Shown here: positions 26,022 to 36,097 of the stretch, in pieces | Layout of the letters: every line of letters starts with the position of its first letter | Numbering within the stretch: position 1 is the stretch's first letter | NCBI GenBank assembly: GCA_944326365.1 | Contig: CALVDR010000007.1 | Location: 74,037 to 116,319, forward strand | Length of the DNA stretch: 42,283 bases | Direction: 5' to 3' | From: an uncultured Bacteroidales bacterium | GTDB lineage: Bacteria > Bacteroidota > Bacteroidia > Bacteroidales > UBA932 | Translations under genes and position numbers: made by a program | The notes under the pieces: generated by a model | What the model was told of the DNA's origin: nothing | The model's database searches: none | Seen by the model: the letters and a program-made list of their open reading frames with translations, nothing else

Positions 26022-29000
26022 ATGAACAATCTGACTTCTAAAATTTATCTTTTGATCGTGGGCCTCTTCGTCACCATGACGGTATCGGCCCAGCAGATCA
26101 CAGGTGTCGTCAGAGATACCGGAGGCCAGCCGTTGGCAGGAGTCTCCGTCTTCGTGGACGGCACCACTATCGGAGCGTCTACCGATGTGGACGGAAAGTA
26201 TGTTCTGGACATAGATGACGCCAGAGGCAAAGTACTCGTATTCTCATTCATCGGAATGAGGGAGCAGGAAGTGCATATCGGCAACAGCCTCGTATATGAC
26301 ATCGTCATGGAAGAAGACACGAACTTCCTTGAGGAGACCGTGGTCATCGGTTATGCTACGGTGAAGAGAAAAGACCTCATCGGTTCTGTATCATCTGTCG
26401 ACAGCAAGGCTCTTGCAGCCATGCCTGTGACTACAGTAGGCGAAGCCCTCACAGGAAGGATGGCCGGAGTCCAGGTCACCACTACTGAAGGTGACCCTGA
26501 CGCCGATATCAAGATCCGTGTCCGTGGTTCCGGCTCCATCACCCAGGACAGCTCACCTCTTTATATTGTGGACGGTTTCCCTGTGGAAAGCATTTCCGAC
26601 ATTCCTGCTTCCGACATCCAGAGCATAGATGTCCTGAAGGATGCCTTCTCCACAGCCATCTACGGTTCCCGTGGTGCGAACGGTGTAGTCCTCGTCACCA
26701 CTAAAGGCGGTACCAGCGGCAAATTCTCCGTCAGCTACAATGCATACTGGGGACAGAAATGGATGGCGAACAAGGATGCCATCGAGGTGAACAGCCCGTA
26801 TGACTTCGTGAAGAACCAGTACGAACTGTCCATGGTCAGGGGCAGCTATGAAGATGATTACGTCCCTTATTTCGGTATCTATGATGATATGGACCTCTAT
26901 GAAAACCTCCAGGGGAATGACTGGATCGGTCAGGTATTCGGAAATACCGGCACCAACTTCAGCCACAACCTTTCCGTTTCCGGAAGCACCGACAAGGTCA
27001 GATGGACAGCCAGCTACTCCCACATCGGAGACAACGCCATCATGACCGGCTCCGACTACAAGAGGGACAACTTGAATTTCAAGGCGAACTACAAGCCTAT
27101 AAAGGAACTCGAATTCGACATCAACGCCAGATACTCTCACACTTCCATCAGAGGTTCCGGCTCTAACTCCATGAACGATGCCGGCTCCACTTCAGGAAAC
27201 GGCCGTCTCAAACATTCGGTACAGTACACCCCTATTCCTATCGCTGAAGGTGTAGTCTCAGGCTCTGACCTCGAAGAAGACTATGGAGACAACGCTCCGC
27301 CTCTCCAGTCCGTAGCCGACAATGACAACCTCCGTGTCCGCAGGAACTGGACAGTGAACGGCGCTGTGACATGGCATATCATCAAGAACCTGAATCTCCG
27401 GGTAGAGGGCGGTCTTGAAGACTACAGCCAGGAAAACAACCGTTTCTACGGCATGACTACCTACTATGTAGGCAACACTGCACAGTACAAGGACAAGCCT
27501 GCTACACGCTATACCGACACCTACAGGCAGACTATCAGAAATACCAATACTCTCAGCTACAATTTCGCGGAAGTATTCGCCGACCAGCGCCATCACCTTG
27601 ACCTGATGCTCGGCCAGGAGTTCATCTTCAGGAAATCCAATGAACTTACTGCCGTAGTCGAGAACTTCCCTGACTTCTTCGATGCCGAGACTGCCTGGAA
27701 CTTCATGTCCACAGGTACCGCCATCTCCACGAACAACTACTACGACCCTAATGACAAGCTCCTGTCATTCTTTGGCCGAGTGAACTACGTCTTCGACGAG
27801 AGATATTCGGTGTCTGCGACAATGCGTGCCGACGGTTCGTCCAAGTTTACCGAAGGTAACCAGTGGGGCTACTTCCCTTCAGCCGCCGCTTCCTGGACTA
27901 TCTCCAATGAATCATGGATGCGGGGCGCTTCCAGCTGGCTGAACAATCTCAAGCTTCGCTACAGCTTCGGTACTGCCGGAAACAACAATATCCCGGCAGG
28001 CATGACAAAGCTTAATTTCGCGTCATTCTCCACTTCTTGGATCTCGCAGAGCAACACTTATTGGTCTACAGTGACTGACGACGGAGATACCATCATGCCG
28101 AATGAGGATCTTTCATGGGAGACTACGCTTTCTCACAATATCGGTCTCGACTTTTCTTTCTTCAAAAGCAGGCTGAGCGGTTCCGTAGAACTCTATCACA
28201 ATACTACCAAGGACCTTCTCATCCAGTTCCCGACTGCCGGATCCGGCTATGAATTCCAGTACAGGAACATGGGCTCGGTCAGGAACAGAGGTTTCGAAGT
28301 ATCGTTGAACGCGGTTCTCGTGGAAAAAGACAATTTCGGTCTTACTCTCGGTGCGAACCTCTCCATGAACGAGAATATGGTCACTGACCTCGGCGGACTG
28401 GACAGAATCGACTCAGAAACCCAATGGGCTTCTACTGAAGTCGGCACTGACTATATAGTTGAAGTTGGTAAACCGCTCGGAAACATGTACGGTTATCAGT
28501 CTGACGGGTTCTACAAGGCCAGCGACTTTACATACGCCGACGGCAAGTGGACCCTTAACGACGATGTCGTAGACTGCAAAGCTGTCATAGGAGCAGACTA
28601 TCTCAGGCCAGGTGCCATGAAACTGAAGGACCAGAATGGTGACGGAGAAGTCACTGTGGATGACAAAGTGGTGATCGGAAATTCACAGGCCAAGGGTTTC
28701 GGTGGTATCACGCTTTCAGGATATCTCTATGGCTTCGATTTCTCGGCAAACTTCAACTATGTTTTCGGAAACGATATCTACAATGCAAACAAGATAGAGT
28801 TCACCTCATCCCGTAAATATACGAACAGAAACTTCATGAAAGTCGATGAAAAGAGGTGGACCAATATCGACTGGAATACTGGGCAGCTCATCACTGACCC
28901 TGATCAGCTCGATGCTGTCAATGCTGACGCTACCCTCTGGTCACCGGCAGTGGGAAATGCGGTCCTGAGCGACTGGGCCATTGAAGACGGCTCGTTCCTC

Positions 29001-29234
29001 CGTCTGACTTCCGCCACCATAGGTTACACCCTTCCTTCACATATCACCATGAAGGCCAAGATCTCGCGTCTGCGCTTCTATGTGACAGGAACGAACCTCT
29101 TCTGCCTGACCAATTATTCAGGCTATGACCCTGAAGTCGATACACGTCGTGCCACTCCTCTGACTCCTGGCGTGGACTACTCTGCCTACCCTAAGAGCAT
29201 CGGCTACGTGGTCGGTGTCAACCTTACATTCTAA
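26022..29234 (+). CDS. SusC-like TonB-dependent outer-membrane transporter
   Basis: A 1070-residue protein that imports pectic oligosaccharides across the outer membrane with TonB energy. A signal peptide (ending TVSAQQ) is followed by a carboxypeptidase-D-like regulatory domain (about 25-105, ITGVVRDTGGQPLAGVSVFVDG), a TonB-box-like segment (EETVVIGYA) and the plug domain with the SusC signature PLYIVDGFPV and STAIYGSRGANGVVLVTTK. The 22-stranded barrel ends with the usual terminal Phe (GVNLTF). susD follows after 19 bp. The pectin substrate is inferred from context. Confidence 0.95.
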   Translation: MNNLTSKIYLLIVGLFVTMTVSAQQITGVVRDTGGQPLAGVSVFVDGTTIGASTDVDGKYVLDIDDARGKVLVFSFIGMREQEVHIGNSLVYDIVMEEDTNFLEETVVIGYATVKRKDLIGSVSSVDSKALAAMPVTTVGEALTGRMAGVQVTTTEGDPDADIKIRVRGSGSITQDSSPLYIVDGFPVESISDIPASDIQSIDVLKDAFSTAIYGSRGANGVVLVTTKGGTSGKFSVSYNAYWGQKWMANKDAIEVNSPYDFVKNQYELSMVRGSYEDDYVPYFGIYDDMDLYENLQGNDWIGQVFGNTGTNFSHNLSVSGSTDKVRWTASYSHIGDNAIMTGSDYKRDNLNFKANYKPIKELEFDINARYSHTSIRGSGSNSMNDAGSTSGNGRLKHSVQYTPIPIAEGVVSGSDLEEDYGDNAPPLQSVADNDNLRVRRNWTVNGAVTWHIIKNLNLRVEGGLEDYSQENNRFYGMTTYYVGNTAQYKDKPATRYTDTYRQTIRNTNTLSYNFAEVFADQRHHLDLMLGQEFIFRKSNELTAVVENFPDFFDAETAWNFMSTGTAISTNNYYDPNDKLLSFFGRVNYVFDERYSVSATMRADGSSKFTEGNQWGYFPSAAASWTISNESWMRGASSWLNNLKLRYSFGTAGNNNIPAGMTKLNFASFSTSWISQSNTYWSTVTDDGDTIMPNEDLSWETTLSHNIGLDFSFFKSRLSGSVELYHNTTKDLLIQFPTAGSGYEFQYRNMGSVRNRGFEVSLNAVLVEKDNFGLTLGANLSMNENMVTDLGGLDRIDSETQWASTEVGTDYIVEVGKPLGNMYGYQSDGFYKASDFTYADGKWTLNDDVVDCKAVIGADYLRPGAMKLKDQNGDGEVTVDDKVVIGNSQAKGFGGITLSGYLYGFDFSANFNYVFGNDIYNANKIEFTSSRKYTNRNFMKVDEKRWTNIDWNTGQLITDPDQLDAVNADATLWSPAVGNAVLSDWAIEDGSFLRLTSATIGYTLPSHITMKAKISRLRFYVTGTNLFCLTNYSGYDPEVDTRRATPLTPGVDYSAYPKSIGYVVGVNLTF

Positions 29235-29253
29235 TTCCAAACAAGACTGAGTT

Positions 29254-31179
29254 ATGAATATCATAAAAAGAATCATCATCGGAGCAGGCCTTGCAGCCGG
29301 ACTTTCCCTGGCTTCCTGCGACCTCACGACAGAGTCCCAGTCCACATTCGACGAGACTCAGGTCTTCTCTGACCCGACACTGACCGAGTATCAGATATAT
29401 TCCATTTCACAGTGTTTCGGAGAGACCAACTGCCACCGCGGACGTTATCTTCCGTGGTACGGCTACAATACCGACATTGAGTGGTATGTGTCAAATACCA
29501 AGGATGAGAAATCACAGATCGTAAGATATTCCCTTACGCCTACTAATGGTCAGTTGAACTTGGCCAACGGCCCTTACAATGAGTTGTTCTCAGGCATCGA
29601 GCGTGCGAACCTTTCCATTGACGGAATCCGTACTTACGGGAATCCTGAAACACGGCCTGAAATGGCAGCCCTCCTTGGCGAGGCCCTTGTACTTCGTGCC
29701 GTCCTCTATACGGAGCTTCTGAAGGCCTACGGAGAAGTGCCTGCGCGGTTCGCTCCAGTTACGCCTGAAACCATTTATTTGAACAAGTCGGACAAGGACG
29801 TGATTTACAAGCAGCTTCTTGCAGATCTTGAAGAATCATTCGATTATCTGACCTATCAGACAGCTACTAGAACAGATAGGGTTGGTTTGGCATTCGCTAA
29901 AGGTATGTATGCTCGAGTTGCCCTGATGGCTTCCGGATATTCCCAGAGACCGGATAAAGGTATGGTTGGAACAGGAAATATACCAGTTGAACCGCGGCTT
30001 ACTGATGATCCGGAACTTTCTAAAGCAGTTCTTTATCCGAAGGCATTGACTGCTCTAAAAGATGTTATAGCTAACTCTGGCCTTGATCTGATAGATTATG
30101 AAGAACTTTGGAAAAGTGTGAACAATATGGATCTCACTGCAGGTAAGGAAATCATCTGGGTGATACCTTTCAGCAATTCCCGTGGCCGCTGGAACTATAC
30201 TTTCGCTATCCGCAACAACGGTCAGACAGACTGGTCTCCGACTACTTCGAACCGTGGCGGACAGGCTGGCCCAGTCCCATACCTTTATTATATGTATGAG
30301 GAGGGTGATACCCGTCGTGACATCAGTTGTGTGAACTATGAGTGGGAAAACAGGGGAGATGGAACTCTGCCTTATCCTGCCGGCATAGAAAATTGGTATT
30401 TCGGAAAATACCGTTTCGAATGGATGACTACCGCCCCTTATGGAGGTGGAAACGATGACGGAGTGAAGCCTGTCTATATGAGATATGCGGACATCCTTCT
30501 TATGGCAGCAGAAATCGCCAACAGCTCAGGCGATCATGATGAGCTTGTTTCTGTGCGCGAGCAAGATTATGCTGTGACACAGCTTAGAAAAATTCTTCTT
30601 CGTGCTTTCGATAATAATACATCCAAAGTTGATGAGTATATTCAGGAAGCAAATCTGACGAATGAAGATAATATCTTTAAGGAAATCAAGAAACAGCGTG
30701 CTCTTGAGTTCGTGGGAGAGTTCCTTCGTAAAGCAGACCTTATAAGATGGAATACATTGGAATCTGATATGATTGCAGCAGCAAAAGAATTGGATCTTCT
30801 GCGCAAGCGCCAGATTAGTCAGATGAATCCAAATGTCGATTATAATACTCTTAATCCGTATCTTTGGTATCGACATACTATAGTCGATGGTATACCTGCC
30901 ATAGAAATGTACGGCATCCATCTTGGTGATACAGAATCGAATGAAACTCAGCCACCTGCCGGTTCCAATTGGCAGCCATATACTGACTCTGAAGGAGAGA
31001 CTTCTGTGTATATTGATGAAGAATCCTTCAAAAGTACGGAAGGGAATAGTATCTCAGATAAAGCTAGCACAGAAGGTTTTTATGATGCTAATCCGAATTT
31101 GAAACAGTACTGGCCTATTCCTCAGACATCCATTACGAATTCGCAGGGAGCTCTTAAAAATGACTATGGATATAATTAA
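29254..31179 (+). CDS. SusD-like surface glycan-binding lipoprotein
   Basis: A 641-residue RagB/SusD-family protein that forms the lid of the SusC channel. The lipobox is LASC (Cys22). The TPR-like helical part includes ALLGEALVLRAVLYTELLKAYGEVP, and the C-terminal family block includes KKQRALEFVGEFLRKADLIRWNTL. Base composition is uneven: the first about 580 bp and about 30130-30540 are GC-rich like susC, while about 29840-30130 and 30540-31179 are visibly AT-richer, suggesting segmental exchange. A glycan-binding lipoprotein gene follows after 37 bp. Confidence 0.95.
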   Translation: MNIIKRIIIGAGLAAGLSLASCDLTTESQSTFDETQVFSDPTLTEYQIYSISQCFGETNCHRGRYLPWYGYNTDIEWYVSNTKDEKSQIVRYSLTPTNGQLNLANGPYNELFSGIERANLSIDGIRTYGNPETRPEMAALLGEALVLRAVLYTELLKAYGEVPARFAPVTPETIYLNKSDKDVIYKQLLADLEESFDYLTYQTATRTDRVGLAFAKGMYARVALMASGYSQRPDKGMVGTGNIPVEPRLTDDPELSKAVLYPKALTALKDVIANSGLDLIDYEELWKSVNNMDLTAGKEIIWVIPFSNSRGRWNYTFAIRNNGQTDWSPTTSNRGGQAGPVPYLYYMYEEGDTRRDISCVNYEWENRGDGTLPYPAGIENWYFGKYRFEWMTTAPYGGGNDDGVKPVYMRYADILLMAAEIANSSGDHDELVSVREQDYAVTQLRKILLRAFDNNTSKVDEYIQEANLTNEDNIFKEIKKQRALEFVGEFLRKADLIRWNTLESDMIAAAKELDLLRKRQISQMNPNVDYNTLNPYLWYRHTIVDGIPAIEMYGIHLGDTESNETQPPAGSNWQPYTDSEGETSVYIDEESFKSTEGNSISDKASTEGFYDANPNLKQYWPIPQTSITNSQGALKNDYGYN

Positions 31180-31216
31180 TAGAGAACGGCAAATCTGAAA
31201 TCCAAAAAAAAATTAT

Positions 31217-34200
31217 ATGAAAAAGATATATTCAATATTGTCCGCAGGACTTTCATTATTGGCCTTGACGGCATTGTCTACAGGCTGTGTGGAGGAGGTC
31301 CCGGAGGTGATTGAGGAGGTGCACTTATCGAATCTGCTTACTCCGAGCAGCACGTCGTCTTCGATAGATGCCACGACAGGATATACGGTGACTTTCACAT
31401 GGACGAACTCGAAGGCTGCAAACTATCGTCTCGAAGTCTATGCTTTCGAGACTGAAGACGAGAGTACCCCTGCTACGGCAGAGGAGATTACGGATGACAT
31501 TCTTGCTTCTGTTCCAGACAACATGAAGTTCGTATATGATGTCACTCCTTCAGAAAGCGGTAGTACTACCAGCCACACTGCTATCTTGCAGCCTGAGTGG
31601 AGTCTGTATGCCCGTGTATGTGCCCAGTCGAGTGCAGACCCTGACACCAAGACCACAGGAGATTCGAAGTGGGCTGTCTTCAAATACCCTATTGATACTT
31701 ATACTGTCATGGATCCGGTATCAAGTGTTACAGTCACCGAAAGAACAGAAAACAGTATCACTATTTCGTGGACTCTAGATGAGGCAGACAAAGTAGGTAT
31801 AAATCAGGTACGTGTATCTCCAAATCCTAATGATCCGGAAAGTGCATATCTTCGTCAGGATGTTCAGAATGGAAATGTGAACGGCAGCATTAATATTCCG
31901 AATCTTGATCCATCGGTAAAATATACAATTGCAGTTCATTATAACAGTGCAAATAGAGGTGAGGTCTATGCATGGACAAGGCCATCCCTTGATCAGCCTA
32001 CTACTGTGGAAACAAGTGAGCAACTTATTAAAGCATTGGAAGATGGAGCCTCTCAGATTTTAGTAAATTATTCAGAAACGCCGTATGAAATTACTACCGG
32101 AAGTGGTGATGCGGCAGTCGATGTTGTGCTCGGTGTAAATCAGGATAAAAGTATAAGTGTATACGGTAATGGTACGAATGATGGTAAAATGCCTACTATA
32201 ATAGGGCGCTTTACGATTCCTGAAGGTCTGACATCCCTCCACCTGGAGAGTTTGAATTTTGACGGCAATGAATACAATGTCGGACATGTTATCCAGGTCG
32301 GAAGCAAGGTCGCGACAGATATAGTATCGATATCTATGCTGAATTGCAACGTTACTGCGTACAAGCATGGTTTCTTCTACTATAATAATGAAGTCGGTTC
32401 AACAGCGAATATCGGTACTCTTTCTTTCAAAAATATAATGGTTTCCGATATTCAAGGTTCCGGTGGAAATGGATTTGATATCAGACAACAGTGTACTATT
32501 GATAAAATAGACATTGAGGAAAGCACTTTTACTGATGGAATGCGAACATTTGTCAGGATTGATGCAGCTACTGTAAATTCATTTATATTCAAGAAAAATA
32601 CATTGAATAACCTTTGTGCTTTGGATGATGGCAATAACAAAGGGCTTTTCTATCTCGGAGGAGGTAAAGGTAATACTACGGTTTCCACCTTTGAAATGAC
32701 AGATAATGTATTCCTGAACATGGATGGACATGCAGAGAGAACAGTCTTCTTCTCCAATGGGGGAGAAATTACAGCAGGTTTTCCTACTAAGATGAGCAAT
32801 AACTTCTATTATAACCTTGGTAAAGGTTTTTGGAAGTCAGAAACGGTTAAAAATGGAGATACAGAAGAAAAACTCAATCCTGATGGTAAAGGGTCACTTA
32901 CTCAAACTGCCGGATTGGCAGGCAATGGACAGATTCTGTCATCTGACCCATGTGAGAACAGTGCGAGGAGCATACTGAATCTTACTTCTACCGGTGCTGG
33001 AGCTACAATACTTTCAAAAGGTGCCGGTGACCCGAGATGGCAAGTGGCGTATGTCGCCCCTGAGGAGAAACCTTTGACTCCAGTCAATGAAGGAATGCCG
33101 GAAACAGGTTATTCATGGGATTTCTCTAATGACGAATTGTTTTTTGACAGCATAGAAGATTCCTGTATCATAGCCAATCTTCAGTTCTATGTTGATTCTA
33201 ATCCAATATCTGTGACTGAAAGCGGCCTTCTGTTTACTGCTGAGGGAATTACACAGTATAGCGGTACTCCTGTGGATTGTGCAATAGGATTTATGGTTAC
33301 AGCTCCAGGTTCTGTTGTAATCTCTACAGAGGACAGTGGCTCTACAAATGATCATTTCACAGTGGCATATGGACCTGCGGACGGATCATCAGCAAAAGTC
33401 CAGGGTTCTATTTCCACAAATGCAGATAGAAACAGAGTTGTATTCCCTGATCTTACTCCTGGTGAGAAGACCATGATTTATATCTATGCCTGCGGTCCTA
33501 TCACGATGACAGGTTTGTCATGGATTTCAGCTGTTGAGACTATCAATCCTCAGGTGCTGGCATCTCCTGAAAATGTTAAATTGTCTGCTGAGTCTGGTGA
33601 TGAAACTTCTTCATCAGTGAAATTGACATGGGATGCGGTTGATGCTGCTGGTGGATACGATGTTACAGTGACAGGACCTCGTGCTACAGATGTCAATACA
33701 TATCCAGTTGATGGAACTGAGTATGAGTTTACGCCTTCTGAATTGTCTTTGGGAACTTATTCATTCACTGTAAAAGCTACTGTAGCAGAAGGCGACATGA
33801 CTCATGATCCTTCAGAACCTTCAGCGCCGGTTTCATACCTCAGGAATGAAACATGGAATATAGTTTCTTCATCTGAACCTACTTCATGGGGGAGTGCTGA
33901 TTTGCAGTACATGAATGAGATAACAGGAGGAGAGAAGATTGATGATATAGATTATGTTTACAATGGAATGAAATATTTGGCAGGCAACAATTCGATAAGC
34001 TTTGTATCTGCCAAGAATGCTAAAGGTGAAGATGCATATGCTTTCAGCTCTGGCGGTTCCGGAAGTACAGAGAAACGTGCTCTTCAATTTAAAGTTCCTG
34101 GCCCTGGTACTTTGACATTCGAAGCAATTTCAGGCGGTACCGAACGTTATGTAAGAGTTTACATCGGCGGTAATGAGTATACTGCAGGTAACGGATATGA

Positions 34201-34858
34201 TTCTGCTAATGGCGGGTATCCTGCTCCTGATAAATCCAAACCAGAGGAAATTACTGCAAAAGCTGTTCATACGCTTGATTTGGCAGGCGAAAATATTCCG
34301 GAAGGAACAGTAATCAGTCTCTTCAGCAAGAGCAGTGGTATCAATTTCTTCTCTGTAACTTGGACTCCTGCAGGGTATGATCCTGATGCGACAATAGATG
34401 GCGTTAAAACGCAAAGTTTCAAATTAGACTTTTCAACATTTGAGGCTAAAGAATTGCAGGCTGAATCTCTTGAAATAGATGACGTTACTTATGTAGGAAG
34501 GACTGCGGCAGCAGGAGAAACCAATACTCACAAGTTAACATTTGATGGAGATAGAATCAAGACAAATGGAGGATCTAAACTTGATGATAATGGTATCCCG
34601 GTGACTCGATACATTTCTTTCAAGGTAGCATCATCGGGGACTTTCTCTATTACTGCAGATAATAATAATGCAGAGAGATACGTGGTTGTTATAGCTGTTG
34701 ATGAAAATGGCAAAGTTACTGAGATAATGAATCAGCTACTTGTAAATGAAAAGGTTGAGTATACAAAGCCAGTTACAGTTTCTTCTGGTATAGTTACATT
34801 ATATGTTTACAGCGTTGGTGCAATTTATATCAGAGACATGGGTTATACAATTAATTAG
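31217..34858 (+). CDS. Large multidomain surface glycan-binding lipoprotein (DUF4957/DUF5123-type)
   Basis: A 1213-residue lipoprotein (lipobox STGC, Cys24) in the position of the surface glycan-binding protein after SusD. Visible modules: an N-terminal FN3-like domain, a second FN3 (about 165-260, SSVTVTERTENSITISWTL), a DUF4957/DUF5123-like beta-helix (about 265-640), a third FN3-like domain (about 780-880), and three related beta-sandwich modules of about 130 residues near 645-775, 880-1060 and 1065-1213. No catalytic signature is seen. Its composition is AT-richer than the enzymes upstream. The role in holding pectin at the cell surface is inferred from position and family. Confidence 0.82.
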   Translation: MKKIYSILSAGLSLLALTALSTGCVEEVPEVIEEVHLSNLLTPSSTSSSIDATTGYTVTFTWTNSKAANYRLEVYAFETEDESTPATAEEITDDILASVPDNMKFVYDVTPSESGSTTSHTAILQPEWSLYARVCAQSSADPDTKTTGDSKWAVFKYPIDTYTVMDPVSSVTVTERTENSITISWTLDEADKVGINQVRVSPNPNDPESAYLRQDVQNGNVNGSINIPNLDPSVKYTIAVHYNSANRGEVYAWTRPSLDQPTTVETSEQLIKALEDGASQILVNYSETPYEITTGSGDAAVDVVLGVNQDKSISVYGNGTNDGKMPTIIGRFTIPEGLTSLHLESLNFDGNEYNVGHVIQVGSKVATDIVSISMLNCNVTAYKHGFFYYNNEVGSTANIGTLSFKNIMVSDIQGSGGNGFDIRQQCTIDKIDIEESTFTDGMRTFVRIDAATVNSFIFKKNTLNNLCALDDGNNKGLFYLGGGKGNTTVSTFEMTDNVFLNMDGHAERTVFFSNGGEITAGFPTKMSNNFYYNLGKGFWKSETVKNGDTEEKLNPDGKGSLTQTAGLAGNGQILSSDPCENSARSILNLTSTGAGATILSKGAGDPRWQVAYVAPEEKPLTPVNEGMPETGYSWDFSNDELFFDSIEDSCIIANLQFYVDSNPISVTESGLLFTAEGITQYSGTPVDCAIGFMVTAPGSVVISTEDSGSTNDHFTVAYGPADGSSAKVQGSISTNADRNRVVFPDLTPGEKTMIYIYACGPITMTGLSWISAVETINPQVLASPENVKLSAESGDETSSSVKLTWDAVDAAGGYDVTVTGPRATDVNTYPVDGTEYEFTPSELSLGTYSFTVKATVAEGDMTHDPSEPSAPVSYLRNETWNIVSSSEPTSWGSADLQYMNEITGGEKIDDIDYVYNGMKYLAGNNSISFVSAKNAKGEDAYAFSSGGSGSTEKRALQFKVPGPGTLTFEAISGGTERYVRVYIGGNEYTAGNGYDSANGGYPAPDKSKPEEITAKAVHTLDLAGENIPEGTVISLFSKSSGINFFSVTWTPAGYDPDATIDGVKTQSFKLDFSTFEAKELQAESLEIDDVTYVGRTAAAGETNTHKLTFDGDRIKTNGGSKLDDNGIPVTRYISFKVASSGTFSITADNNNAERYVVVIAVDENGKVTEIMNQLLVNEKVEYTKPVTVSSGIVTLYVYSVGAIYIRDMGYTIN

Positions 34859-34866
34859 AAAATATT

Positions 34867-34897
34867 TTGACAGGCAGATTGCAAATCTGTCTGTCAA
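34867..34897. other. Hairpin just after the glycan-binding lipoprotein gene
   Basis: 14-nt arms with a 3-nt loop and one G-U pair (34867-34880 with 34884-34897), 8 bp after the stop codon. No T-run follows directly, so it more likely shields the mRNA 3' end. Confidence 0.45.
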
Positions 34898-34972
34898 AGA
34901 TTTGCAGAAATTAATCAGAAGTTGAACATTTCTAAATTAACTATAACCTGATTTATCTATTCATTTATTGTT

Positions 34973-35004
34973 CGGCCGGGCCTCTCGCCCGGCCGTCCTT
35001 TTTC
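34973..35004 (+). terminator. Terminator of the pectin locus
   Basis: A strong 9-bp GC stem (CGGCCGGGC and GCCCGGCCG, 5-nt loop) followed by TCCTTTTTC. It marks the end of the susC-susD-binding protein transcript. The rest of 34859-35192 holds one copy of the intergenic repeat and the upstream region of the first RhuM gene. Confidence 0.85.
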
Positions 35005-35047
35005 ATCCTTTCAATCCTTGCTCCGGATTCCTGATCCGCAGTCAAAT

Positions 35048-35070
35048 CCTCGCAGGACTAACTGCGTTTT
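35048..35070 (+). repeat. Intergenic repeat R1 before the RhuM pair
   Basis: Contains CGCAGGACTAACTGCGTTTT, with a small CGCAG/CTGCG hairpin. Related copies are at 36098-36118 and 37132-37154, so each RhuM-PLD gene is bracketed by this motif. Similarity extends rightward to the gene start between this copy and the next. Confidence 0.7.
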
Positions 35071-35129
35071 CATCGCCAGATGGCGTTGGTCCGGTATTCC
35101 TTGTTGCCAATCTGGCCTTCCAGACGAAA

Positions 35130-35141
35130 TTAAACGTTTAA
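35130..35141. promoter_or_regulatory. 12-bp palindrome upstream of RhuM-PLD gene 1
   Basis: TTAAACGTTTAA, a perfect palindrome 51 bp before the ATG at 35193, directly before ATCTTTGG, which could act as a -7 element. The same palindrome occurs at the same distance before gene 2. Possible operator; function is inference. Confidence 0.45.
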
Positions 35142-35192
35142 TCTTTGGAAAACTGGAGTGAATTTCAGAACTTTGAAGAAAACCAATTCAAT

Positions 35193-36062
35193 ATGGAGGA
35201 ACGAGGGGAGATCGTAATGTATCAGCCGGATTCGGAGGTGAAGCTTGAAGTCAGACTCGAAGATGAAACCGTATGGCTGACGCAGGCGCAGATGGCAATG
35301 CTGTTCCAGACAACACCTCAAAATGTAACTATTCATATAAGAAGTATTTATAAAGAGGGAGAGCTAGATAAGACTTCAACTTGTAAGGATTCTTTACAAG
35401 TTCGATTTGAGGGAAGCCGGCAAGTTCAAAGAATTCAGAAATTTTATAATCTTGATGTCATTATTTCTGTCGGGTACAGGGTAAAGAGTAAGCGAGGAAC
35501 CCAATTTAGAATATGGGCGAATAAAGTTCTGAAAGAGTATCTGCTTAGAGGCTATTCAGTGAACCGGCTTCGGGATGTTGAACGTCGGGTTGATGACAGG
35601 CTTGCAGAGCATGAACATCGTCTAAACCAGATTGACAGTAAAATCGATTTCTTTGTGCGTACCTCATTGCCACCGCTCGAAGGTATCTTCTACGACGGGC
35701 AGATCTTCGATGCCTATAAATTCGCAGCAGATCTGATAAAGTCGGCCCGGAAGTCCATTCTTCTGATAGACAATTATGTCGACGAGTCCGTTCTTCTGAT
35801 GTTCGGAAAGCGTGCGCCTGGCGTGACCGCAGAAATCTATACACAGTCAATAAGCCGTCAGCTCAGGCAGGATCTGGAAAAGTACAACAGTCAATACGAG
35901 CCGGTAGAAATCCGTGTCTATAAAAACAGCCACGACCGCTTTCTGATTATAGACGGCGCGGACGTATATCACATAGGCGCCTCACTGAAAGACCTCGGCA
36001 AGAAAATGTTTGCCTTCTCGAAACTTGCCATCCCAGCCTCATCCATCACCGCGCTGCTTTAA
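35193..36062 (+). CDS. RhuM-family DNA-binding protein with PLD-like C-terminal domain, gene 1
   Basis: A 289-residue protein. Residues about 1-120 are a RhuM (virulence_RhuM) domain: ETVWLTQAQMAMLFQTTPQNV...YNLDVIISVGYRVKSKRGTQFRIWANKVLKEYL. Residues about 122-150 look like a coiled coil (DVERRVDDRLAEHEHRLNQID). Residues about 160-289 resemble a phospholipase-D-like fold, with one HxRx4D motif (HDRFLIID, His247) in place of HxKx4D. The frame is open to a TTG at 35145, but the ATG at 35193 matches the usual RhuM start (MEERGEIVMYQ). RhuM is thought to be DNA-binding, but its role is not established. The next gene is a near-identical copy with a different RhuM core. Confidence 0.82.
   Translation: MEERGEIVMYQPDSEVKLEVRLEDETVWLTQAQMAMLFQTTPQNVTIHIRSIYKEGELDKTSTCKDSLQVRFEGSRQVQRIQKFYNLDVIISVGYRVKSKRGTQFRIWANKVLKEYLLRGYSVNRLRDVERRVDDRLAEHEHRLNQIDSKIDFFVRTSLPPLEGIFYDGQIFDAYKFAADLIKSARKSILLIDNYVDESVLLMFGKRAPGVTAEIYTQSISRQLRQDLEKYNSQYEPVEIRVYKNSHDRFLIIDGADVYHIGASLKDLGKKMFAFSKLAIPASSITALL
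35378..35402. repeat. 25-bp palindrome inside the RhuM cassette of gene 1
   Basis: AACTTGTAA and TTACAAGTT arms, extending inward to 11 of 12 pairs around a single central T (35390). It encodes TCKDSLQV between the two halves of the RhuM domain. Gene 2 has a different palindrome at the matching place. Confidence 0.75.
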
Positions 36063-36097
36063 TTATCCGTTCAAACTGATTGCGGTTCTGAATCTCC

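Noticed and set aside
35145..35192. TTG start for RhuM gene 1 (and the matching one at 36193 for gene 2)
   Set aside because: The ATG at 35193/36241 fits the usual start of RhuM proteins. The upstream codons are conserved only because the whole unit is duplicated.
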